64,000 nt of DNA from contig JAAXWC010000005.1 of assembly GCA_013335175.1 (NCBI GenBank), forward strand, positions 19,891 through 83,890, written 5' to 3'. Positions within the stretch are counted from its first letter, which is position 1. The number at the start of each line of letters is the position of its first letter. A program made the translations under genes and the position numbers. This DNA is from Candidatus Roizmanbacteria bacterium (GTDB lineage: Bacteria; Patescibacteriota; Microgenomatia; UBA1406; GWC2-37-13). Below the pieces are notes generated by a model. The model did no database searches. It saw only the letters and a list, made by a program, of their open reading frames with translations, and was not told where the DNA came from. Below are positions 57,339 to 64,000 of this stretch, in pieces.

Positions 57339-58571
57339 TTAGCTTTTATTAAGTTCATGGCTGTACAATGAAAGCGTTGGAATATATTTGCCCATAATGC
57401 AAACAACAACAAGAGTACACACTCCCCCAATGACCACTGATGATCCTGCACCCACTAAGGCTGCCAAAACTCCTGCCTCAAATTCACCTAACTGAGGGCC
57501 ACCCATGAAAAAGATCATATTGATACCAATTACTCTTCCGCGAATGTTATCTGGGGTTTCCAATTGGCGCACCGTACTTCTAATAATGGTGCTAATGCTA
57601 TCTCCTGCACCAACCATCATGAGGGCCGTACAGGATAGGAGTATATTATGCGAAAAACCGAAAAGCAATGTTGCAAAGCCATAAACTGCCACTGCATACA
57701 AAATAGTTCTTCCCTGCATTTTGCCCATTCCGAAGTGTGCAATCCCCATCCCCGCTAGAACTGCTCCAATCGCAGGAGCGGCATACAAAAAACCTAATCC
57801 CTGTGGTCCCACATGAAGAACATCTTTTGCAAAAATTGGTAAGAGTGAAGTAGCTGAGGAGAAAAAACTACTCACAAAATCTAAGAGCATCGTAGACCAG
57901 AGAATGGGTTTCTGTATGATAAATTCCCAACCTTCCTTTATTGCAAATGTAACCTTCATGCTTGCCTCACGCGTAGCTTTTCCACTCGTTTTTATAAAAA
58001 GTAATCCAATAAATAGAATTAAAAACGAAACAGCGTTGTAATAATAGATCAGCTCAACACCCTGCATCGCAATAACAAATCCGGCAATCATTGGTCCCAG
58101 AATGAGTGCAGTTTGACGTGTAATATAGTTGAGGCTCAAGGCATTGGCCAGGTGGTGTGGCTTCACAAGTTTGGGAATAAAGGACTGTTGAGCTGGTGTA
58201 ACAAACGCAAACCCAGAAGCCGAAAGCGCAGTGGCCGTATAAATTATCCAAGGAGTCACTAAATGGAGCTGAGTAGCGATAGCAAATGCAAACGCTAAAA
58301 TTGCGAGTAACCCCTGAGTAATTAATAATATTTTTTTTCGATCAAATCTATCTGAACAACTTCCCGACAGTACGGAAAATAAAATCATAGGAAGGGTAGC
58401 GCATAATCCTACTAAACCGAGAGCAACGGGAGAGTGGGTAATCAGATACATCTGCCAACTTTGCCCAACAACCTGCATCTGCGATCCCACCATCGAGAGA
58501 AAATTTGCAGCCCATAAAATGCGAAAATCACGATAAGAGAGCGCCACAAAACGCTCAGAATTTTTTAACAT
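57339..58571 (-). CDS. MFS transporter (EntS-like)
   Basis: About 410 residues with twelve predicted helices. The start FRILWAANFLSMVGSQMQVVGQSWQMYLIT, the A-loop GSCSDRFDRKKILL and the overall pattern fit the MFS_3/enterobactin-exporter-like group, usually drug or siderophore efflux. ATG at 58571 (MLKNSERF) gives the usual short N-terminus; 58616 would add an odd hydrophobic leader. Confidence 0.88.
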   Translation of the reverse strand: MLKNSERFVALSYRDFRILWAANFLSMVGSQMQVVGQSWQMYLITHSPVALGLVGLCATLPMILFSVLSGSCSDRFDRKKILLITQGLLAILAFAFAIATQLHLVTPWIIYTATALSASGFAFVTPAQQSFIPKLVKPHHLANALSLNYITRQTALILGPMIAGFVIAMQGVELIYYYNAVSFLILFIGLLFIKTSGKATREASMKVTFAIKEGWEFIIQKPILWSTMLLDFVSSFFSSATSLLPIFAKDVLHVGPQGLGFLYAAPAIGAVLAGMGIAHFGMGKMQGRTILYAVAVYGFATLLFGFSHNILLSCTALMMVGAGDSISTIIRSTVRQLETPDNIRGRVIGINMIFFMGGPQLGEFEAGVLAALVGAGSSVVIGGVCTLVVVCIMGKYIPTLSLYSHELNKS

Positions 58572-58688
58572 GAATCCAATTATACAATATACCCTTCCCA
58601 TTAAGAATATTCTCATATAGATTGTTCTAATAGGATAATCGTTAACACGAAGTTAAAATAATATAACGGACAGAAGTTTTAGATAAGT

Positions 58689-58694
58689 TATACT
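58689..58694 (+). promoter_or_regulatory. -10 element TATACT
   Basis: Ends 6 bases before the ATG at 58701. Confidence 0.5.
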
Positions 58695-58700
58695 TATTAT

Positions 58701-59204
58701 ATGGAAACGGTCACCGTACACGATCTGATGCAGCACGGATATCAGTATACATTAGTAGAACCAGAGGGGAAGAATTTTGATCCGGAATTTCAACCTGAAT
58801 TAACCCCAATACAAATGTTGGAACTGGGCGTCTTTGGCGGAAAATATATGACCGATTGTCAGAATGAGTTTCCGAGTGTTTGGTTTCAAAACGCAAAACT
58901 TTGCCACGAAAAACACGATCCCGAACTTAATTATTTTCAAGTAAATGCGAGCCAGCCACTTTCAGTTTGGCGAAAAAAGGGTTGGATTTATGATGAAGAT
59001 CCGCGTGGTTGGTTTCAATGGTACTGCCGATATTTCCGAGGAAGAAGAATCCCTCAGGAAGATAAACGACAGATTCGACGCTGGAAGGCAATGAAACGGC
59101 ATAGCGCGCAGATTCTTAAAAACTGTAAAAGAGAAGATCTTAGCTGCCGTCGCGTGCAACGACAGGCGCTTCTCCACTGGGCATATGACAGTCGTATTTT
59201 GTAA
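58701..59204 (+). CDS. Conserved hypothetical protein with GWFQWYCRYFRGRR motif
   Basis: The 167-residue protein has a Trp/Tyr/Arg-rich core (DEDPRGWFQWYCRYFRGRRIPQEDKRQIRRW) and a Cys/Arg-rich C-terminus. I recall this motif in unassigned proteins from bacteria and eukaryotes, but no function. It is soluble and basic at the C-terminus, and could bind nucleic acid. Confidence 0.65.
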   Translation: METVTVHDLMQHGYQYTLVEPEGKNFDPEFQPELTPIQMLELGVFGGKYMTDCQNEFPSVWFQNAKLCHEKHDPELNYFQVNASQPLSVWRKKGWIYDEDPRGWFQWYCRYFRGRRIPQEDKRQIRRWKAMKRHSAQILKNCKREDLSCRRVQRQALLHWAYDSRIL

Positions 59205-59234
59205 AAAATCATTTTTAGATTGTTATAATAATAT

Positions 59235-59255
59235 AATCAACCCCCGAGGTTGATT
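59235..59255. repeat. 21-bp palindrome, inverted copy
   Basis: AATCAACC-CCCGA-GGTTGATT is exactly the reverse complement of the element at 23902-23922. It sits 10 bases before the truncated radical SAM frame. Confidence 0.75.
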
Positions 59256-59265
59256 AAATATTGAT

Positions 59266-59760
59266 GTGTTGAAACGAATAAAAAACCTCGTGGTTGGGTG
59301 TACGATCACCTCAACCGACGATGCTATTTCTCGCTATTTTGAAAAATACGCGCCCAATGTTTCAGACCGATTTGAAGCACTCAAGCAATTGAACAAAAAT
59401 GGCATTAAAACCTATGCTTTTGTAGGGCCCCTTCTCCCCCATTATGTTGCAAACAGTAATGAACTGGAGCGAATTTTTGAAAAATTACGAGAAGTAGGTA
59501 CACGTGATATGTTTGTAGAGCATTTAAATTTGTCTCCTTATATCCGCAACCGTCTCTTTACCGAAATGAAAGATTTTGATACCGAAATGTTGACAAAATT
59601 TTATTCTTCTCAATTGAAATCCTATCGAGATGAACTGAATGAAAAACTCAGGGAGTTAGTGAAAAAGTATGACATGAATTTGCTAACCGACCGGATTATT
59701 TATCACAAAGAATATCAACAAAATCCGGCGAACGAACACCCGTTTAAGGAATTAAAATAG
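59266..59760 (+). pseudogene. C-terminal half of a radical SAM (SPL-like) gene
   Basis: LVVGCTITSTDDAISRYFEKYAPNVSDRFEAL then GIKTYAFVGPLLPH and VEHLNLSPYIRNRLF match the second half of spore-photolyase-like radical SAM proteins. The N-terminal half with the CxxxCxxC cluster is missing, and only GTG is available as a start. The break lies at the palindromic repeat. It could be a remnant, or translated but inactive as a radical SAM enzyme. Confidence 0.75.
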
Positions 59761-59770
59761 AGAGTGGATG

Positions 59771-60622
59771 TTACTTTTTTGCAATGAGCATGTTTTTTTC
59801 CCGATCTGCAAGAGAATTTTGAGCGCGGAAGTTTGTTTGTGTTATATCAGTAAGTACGGGAAATGCTTTTTTTATGGACTTTATGTCGGGGCCTGTTTCA
59901 ATAAAACCGTTCACTTTCCGTAAACTATTGCACCGAATACTATCTACTGCTCCGAAATGTATGGAGTCACATTCACTGAGTTTCGGTGCATAAAAAGAAA
60001 TTGATTTATTTCGGTAAAAAGGAACATTATTATATAAAAGGAAATTCATTATCCCAACATTTTTTTGTAATTCAGGGAAAAAAATCTGTATCTGAGAAAG
60101 ATCATTATATCTTTCATATGCAGGAGAAATTTCTGGTGCTCTAAATAGTACCTCTCCTTGAAAATCAGACAATTTCTCCGCATAAAAAACAGAAGCCGAA
60201 CAGTGGAATACCGTTTGATTTGATCGAATATGTCGGATATTTGACAGATTGTGAATATGTGCCCATATTGCCTCCCCCAAAAGCGATTGTACACACTGGG
60301 GAATTGGGGAAACAAGAAGAAGAGCACCATTAAATGAGACATCTACCTCACCCGTTTCTTGTATATCGGCTTTCATGTCCGATGCATCATAAAAATCTCT
60401 CATCTTGAACCATTGCTCGAGAACAGTAGGTACCTGTTGTCGATATTCTTTCATTAAATGCTCTTTCTTCTGTTGTATTAATTTTACTTGTGCATGAAGC
60501 GCGTCCCGTTGAGAACGGGTGCCACCATGAATAGTAATGTTTTTTATACCTTTTTCTAGGTCATCTAACTCTTTTTTTATCCCTGCAAGTTGAGTTTGAA
60601 ATTGAGTACAAATAGTGTCCAT
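59771..60622 (-). CDS. Coiled-coil plus solenoid-like protein, paralogue B
   Basis: The 283-residue protein has an N-terminal coiled coil (TQLAGIKKELDDLEKGI...LIQQKKEHLMKEYRQQV) and a C-terminal part with irregular beta repeats, each with IRCNSL- or HIRSNQ-like steps, reminiscent of leucine-rich or BspA-like solenoids. It is a paralogue of the next gene upstream: both end with a FYAPKLxECD, CNSL, IETG, FPVLTD series. Function unknown; probably a structural or adhesion-type partner of the VWA protein. Confidence 0.6.
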   Translation of the reverse strand: MDTICTQFQTQLAGIKKELDDLEKGIKNITIHGGTRSQRDALHAQVKLIQQKKEHLMKEYRQQVPTVLEQWFKMRDFYDASDMKADIQETGEVDVSFNGALLLVSPIPQCVQSLLGEAIWAHIHNLSNIRHIRSNQTVFHCSASVFYAEKLSDFQGEVLFRAPEISPAYERYNDLSQIQIFFPELQKNVGIMNFLLYNNVPFYRNKSISFYAPKLSECDSIHFGAVDSIRCNSLRKVNGFIETGPDIKSIKKAFPVLTDITQTNFRAQNSLADREKNMLIAKK

Positions 60623-60627
60623 ACTAA

Positions 60628-61455
60628 TTATCTGCTCTGTTTTTCATAAATGTTATACATTTCTTTCGTTGCTTCTGTAGAGTAAACGTGAAAACGCGCG
60701 GGGTTGAAATCTGTCAATACAGGAAATGCCTGCCGAAACGAAGTTACTTCCACCCCGGTTTCTATCCCGTCGTATACCGTTTGTAAAGAAGAACAACGTA
60801 CATTTTTAGCAGATTTTACATCCATGTTATCACACTCTCTGAGTCTTGGAGCATAAAAATGTTGCACAGCAGAATTCATGGGGATAACTAGTTTTCCCTT
60901 TATTCTTTGAAGGGATAAGAAGTAAACATCTCCACAATTTCTGTATCCAGGTGTGGAATTGTTTCCTACACGCATGGTATCACACTCGATATATTTCAAA
61001 TGAGTTGAGATATAGGAAGGCAAATAACAATCTAAAAAAATATATTGTACTTTTACGGACTCTACGCGAGAAAGGTTAACTCGGGAAAAAAGAGCATTGT
61101 TTGATACTCCTACAAGACTTGTAACAATTGTTGGAATAGATGGACGCTCTATTATCAGATTACCCGCGAACGATATCTCAACTTCGCCTGATTCATGTAT
61201 GAGAACTTCTTTTTTTGATATCTCTTTAAAATCTTCACTGGCAAACCATGGCTGAAGAATTTCACCTACTTGCTCTCGATATGCGGACATCAGTTGCTCT
61301 TTTTTATCTAAGATTGTTTTCAAAAGAGAAGACACCTTTGCAAATTGAGAGGAAGTACCAATCTGTTTTGCTTTTTTCAGCTCCCGTTCCAGTTTTCCAA
61401 GCCCTTGATGAATAGATTTTAATCGTTGTTGAAGCAGAGTGCAGGGGGTTTCCAT
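60628..61455 (-). CDS. Coiled-coil plus solenoid-like protein, paralogue A
   Basis: About 275 residues from ATG at 61455 (METPCTLLQQRLKSIHQGLGKLERELKKAK). It has the same two-part plan as its downstream paralogue, with FYAPRLRECDNMDV, VRCSSLQTVYDGIETG and FPVLTDFNPARF near the end. It lies 8 bases after the VWA gene and 5 before the paralogue, one operon. ATG at 61557 would overlap the VWA gene by 94 bases and is not preferred. Confidence 0.6.
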   Translation of the reverse strand: METPCTLLQQRLKSIHQGLGKLERELKKAKQIGTSSQFAKVSSLLKTILDKKEQLMSAYREQVGEILQPWFASEDFKEISKKEVLIHESGEVEISFAGNLIIERPSIPTIVTSLVGVSNNALFSRVNLSRVESVKVQYIFLDCYLPSYISTHLKYIECDTMRVGNNSTPGYRNCGDVYFLSLQRIKGKLVIPMNSAVQHFYAPRLRECDNMDVKSAKNVRCSSLQTVYDGIETGVEVTSFRQAFPVLTDFNPARFHVYSTEATKEMYNIYEKQSR

Positions 61456-61463
61456 AAGAATCG

Positions 61464-63299
61464 TTAGGTAATGGTATTCATAATATCGGCAAATAGCTTT
61501 TTTGCCACTTGCTTGAGTTGGGGGAGTGTTTTCGCTCTTGCGCCTTCTTTGCCCCATACCCGTTCAAAACTTTTTACTTCGCCCTCGTTTAATTGTTCAT
61601 CGATCTGAATCGCACGAGAATAAGCCCCCTCTTTTATGAGTGCTTCTTTTATCTTTTTTAAGGTTTCCTCTGTCCCAGTACCTCCATCGGTAATAAATAA
61701 GGAAAGGTTCAACGCATTTACTCTTGGATGTTCTGTTTTGAATTTTTGTATATAGGTTCGTGCCTCTTCTAATCCTTTATCATCTGCACTATTACCATTC
61801 AGATTCTTGAACTGACGAGTGGAGACATTCCACAGCATATCTTCTGCTTTTTGGAACGCACTATCATCTGACATCGCTGAAACTGTTAATTCCCCTTCCT
61901 TTATTCGTATAATAACCGAATCTCCAAAGTCTACCCACACAACGTTTGCCTGTAAGGGTATTTCTTTTCCTCCGCTGTTATAGTTAACCTCTTTTATAAA
62001 AAGAATCAGCGACTCAGCAAGACTGTGAAGTTGATCGGTTATTGCATCAAACCGCACTTGATTGTTATTAAAAACACTTCCGGAGCAGTCGCGGTGAACA
62101 ATGAGGTTAAATATCTGTGGATGAAAGTCTGTCGATATCTCCTGAGCAGTCGCCCGCTCCATAAATTGCGCTTCACTGGGATTGGTAAGAATAATCGGAA
62201 TTTGTGCGATTAAGTCCGACATATTTAAACTACTTCCTGTTTTATACCCCGATTCCCGAGAAGTAGTTACACCGTAGGATCGGTGTATCATCAGCTCCCA
62301 GATCTCTTTCAAAGCCGAAACCCCTTCCCGGGTTCGCGCTCTTCGTTTTTCCATTGTTTCTCGTTCTTCCTGTGTATAGCCTTGTTTCTTATTCTTGTCA
62401 TCAAACCGCTGTTGTGCCACCTCTTCTGCCCGTTTATTTGCTGGTTTTTGTTTTTCATCTGCATACCTTTTTGCTCCTTCAAAGTTTTTCATATCTGTTG
62501 CATCCATACTTTGTGTTGGATCGGCAAATTGCTCTTTGGTAAGATTTTCGCTGTTTTTTTCGTCTTGTTCAAGTAGTTCTTTAAAACTAGGGATAACAAA
62601 CTGATCAAGATAATAATATAAGTGTGACAGGGGTGTTTTCCCGTTAAAAATGGTGTCCCGAACAAATGCTTCTAAATCCGGATACTCTCTGCGGTACAAA
62701 GTGACTGACTTATCGAGCTGTTCGCGTACTTCGGGGGAAACAGCTACTGCTTCATCAGGGACCATCATTCTCCGCAGGAGGTAATCACAAAACTGCGCCG
62801 TTAGCGGGTTCCCGCTATAATCAGACCCTTTATACGCTTTGTATTTGTAAAAAGCATAGGGTACATCCCCCATTTCACGATTTTCGGGATGAAAGACCCG
62901 ACTTTTTTTTTGAACGAGAGCATTGGAGTGTATATCAAGGAAGGCGTTATAGAATCTTTCCCAAATTTTGGTTAAAAGGGGATTTCCTTGTGCTTTTTTT
63001 TCTATCGAATCTGAAATCCCTTCGAATGTCCGAGGGTCGGAAAGGAACTGGTGAAAATGCCCCACTTCGTGCAGTTTTACAAACATCTCTTCTTCTTCAT
63101 TCATCCCTAATTCTTGTGCTAATGCACCTCCCAAAACAATCTCCGGCGGATCAGCTCGAAAATATGCTTCCTTCTCCTGAGGATCATAGGTTACTCTAAT
63201 ATCGTTTCCGGTAAATACATGAGCAAGCGAAGTAAGCTCTCCCGTCCGTGCAAAAACGGTACTCTTTGGTTGTTTATCTAGCGGTTCTTGTTCCGACAT
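61464..63299 (-). CDS. VWA-domain protein with an N-terminal HEVGH metallopeptidase-like segment
   Basis: About 611 residues. A zinc-type motif LHEVGHFHQF (H77-E78, H81) lies in a helical N-terminal part; a very charged linker follows (about 245-320), then a VWA domain with the metal-ion site DCSGS (DxSxS) near residue 405 and FITDGGTG near 560. Proteins combining a peptidase-like head with a VWA tail are often paired with MoxR-type ATPases. The stretch VFHPENREMGDVPYAFYKYKAYKG lies downstream of the zinc motif; its third ligand is uncertain. Start at 63299 (MSEQEP) is chosen over 63341. Confidence 0.72.
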   Translation of the reverse strand: MSEQEPLDKQPKSTVFARTGELTSLAHVFTGNDIRVTYDPQEKEAYFRADPPEIVLGGALAQELGMNEEEEMFVKLHEVGHFHQFLSDPRTFEGISDSIEKKAQGNPLLTKIWERFYNAFLDIHSNALVQKKSRVFHPENREMGDVPYAFYKYKAYKGSDYSGNPLTAQFCDYLLRRMMVPDEAVAVSPEVREQLDKSVTLYRREYPDLEAFVRDTIFNGKTPLSHLYYYLDQFVIPSFKELLEQDEKNSENLTKEQFADPTQSMDATDMKNFEGAKRYADEKQKPANKRAEEVAQQRFDDKNKKQGYTQEERETMEKRRARTREGVSALKEIWELMIHRSYGVTTSRESGYKTGSSLNMSDLIAQIPIILTNPSEAQFMERATAQEISTDFHPQIFNLIVHRDCSGSVFNNNQVRFDAITDQLHSLAESLILFIKEVNYNSGGKEIPLQANVVWVDFGDSVIIRIKEGELTVSAMSDDSAFQKAEDMLWNVSTRQFKNLNGNSADDKGLEEARTYIQKFKTEHPRVNALNLSLFITDGGTGTEETLKKIKEALIKEGAYSRAIQIDEQLNEGEVKSFERVWGKEGARAKTLPQLKQVAKKLFADIMNTIT

Positions 63300-63334
63300 A
63301 AAAAGATTAAAAAATAAGAATAAAGAAGCATCTC

Positions 63335-64000
63335 CTAACAAATACCAACTGCCTTTGCATCATTAACAAAAGCTTCTAATCCTCCTAAAAAGCCTACTTT
63401 CACTAATTCATCTTTATATACGGGATCTCCATTATTTAGTTGTATGCTTCCATCGGTATTAAATTGAGCTCTTGATTGCATTTCTTCGCCTCCGTACCAT
63501 TTTTTAATCTCTAATAGTTGCTTGCTCAATTCTACCGAAATCTCTGTGGCTTGTTCCGTTGACAACAACTCGAGAGCACGCAGAGGTTTTGCTTCTGTCG
63601 GCATTTTGCATCCGGAAAATGCCTCGGCAACTTCCTGTGGAGTAAATAAACGAATCGCTGGTTCTCCAATAAACTTTTCTCTGGTAGGTTGTGCTTTCAT
63701 ATGAAGCAACGAGGTAGCGATGTCATAACTTATTATTTCTTTTTCCCACTTTTCATTCTTAAAAAACTGATACCGGGCTTTTAAAATATCATACATATAT
63801 CCTGCTTCACGCGGTGCGTGGATAGCGGCCGGACGGAGAAGTGAATCTGCCATATAGTACTCTAGTTCGTGTTGAAAACCATCCGCTTTCCATGCTCTCA
63901 AAATATCTCCTAAAGTGCGCATAGAGGCATGGGTTTGCTGTAATCGGATCTCTGCTCTCCCATTGCCTACGGTTATAATTTTCCCCCCGGCGAAATTGTC
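63335..64000 (-). CDS. C-terminal part of a protein upstream of the VWA gene (partial)
   Basis: The frame is open to the right edge (GGKIITVGNGRAEIRLQQTHASMRTLGDILRAW...), so the internal ATG at 63922 is not the real start. The visible 221 residues are helical and polar, ending FVNDAKAVGIC. Position before a VWA gene suggests the lid of a MoxR-like AAA ATPase, but no AAA motif is within the window, so this is only a guess from context. Confidence 0.5.
   Translation of the reverse strand, partial: DNFAGGKIITVGNGRAEIRLQQTHASMRTLGDILRAWKADGFQHELEYYMADSLLRPAAIHAPREAGYMYDILKARYQFFKNEKWEKEIISYDIATSLLHMKAQPTREKFIGEPAIRLFTPQEVAEAFSGCKMPTEAKPLRALELLSTEQATEISVELSKQLLEIKKWYGGEEMQSRAQFNTDGSIQLNNGDPVYKDELVKVGFLGGLEAFVNDAKAVGIC

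Noticed and set aside
1..64000. CRISPR array
   Set aside because: No regularly spaced direct repeats were seen; the repeats found are isolated palindromes.
1..64000. UGA read as glycine (genetic code 25)
   Set aside because: Many complete genes end in TGA at the expected length, for example mutS at 7017, so the standard code applies.

Overview
The window looks like a chromosome segment of a Candidate Phyla Radiation (Patescibacteria) bacterium, perhaps from Microgenomates. This rests on its style: moderately AT-rich, small dense genes, many gene fusions, many tiny proteins, a sortase, and promoters placed so close to the start codon that many mRNAs should be leaderless. TGA is used as a stop (for example mutS), so it is not one of the lineages that read UGA as glycine. 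The taxonomic placement is inference.

Layout. 0-9 kb: housekeeping. A minus-strand run (HD hydrolase, CDF metal exporter with three C-terminal repeats, a VKOR-dihydroorotate dehydrogenase fusion, ITP/XTP pyrophosphatase) diverges from mutS-mutL. 9-16 kb: a cytochrome b5 protein with a small membrane partner, a D-lactate-type dehydrogenase, a bactofilin-like membrane protein, a RecB/Cas4-like nuclease, a small cysteine protein, and a two-gene serine pathway (SerC-like gene plus a SerB-SerA-ACT fusion). 16-22 kb: a sortase with a tiny APQTG protein, QueH, and then the most striking locus: response regulator, 37-residue peptide ending in a tryptophan-containing tail, six-TM histidine kinase, and a terpene-cyclase/prenyl-synthase fusion. 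In content it recalls the ComQXPA prenylated-pheromone quorum-sensing systems of Bacillus. 22-26 kb: a Nudix-rich run (one Nudix fused to a phosphoribosyltransferase), GIY-YIG, YbaK-type deacylase, VOC protein, EEP hydrolase. 26-36 kb: glycosyltransferase, Fic-MerR fusion, YhgE/Pip with its TetR regulator and operator, P-type ATPase.

36-42 kb carries trehalase and several duplicated or truncated genes. 42-49 kb is an accessory, probably defence, island: DUF3800, a PD-(D/E)XK-like protein, an XRE/ImmA pair with a shared operator, a lamin-tail protein, and a SIR2 protein paired with an Abi-alpha-like protein. It ends at tRNA-Gln, whose 5' end is overlapped by an HTH protein. Era and tRNA-His follow. 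Downstream of tRNA-His a 2.2 kb segment, bounded by near-identical repeats, holds a hypothetical protein and a D-2-hydroxyacid-dehydrogenase homologue that has lost all three catalytic residues. 53-64 kb: further Nudix enzymes, a deoxyribosyltransferase-like/RHH protein, an NYN protein, an MFS exporter, a truncated radical SAM gene, and a minus-strand operon of a VWA/metallopeptidase-like protein with two paralogous solenoid-like proteins.

All functions were read from the sequence by eye; no database search was run.
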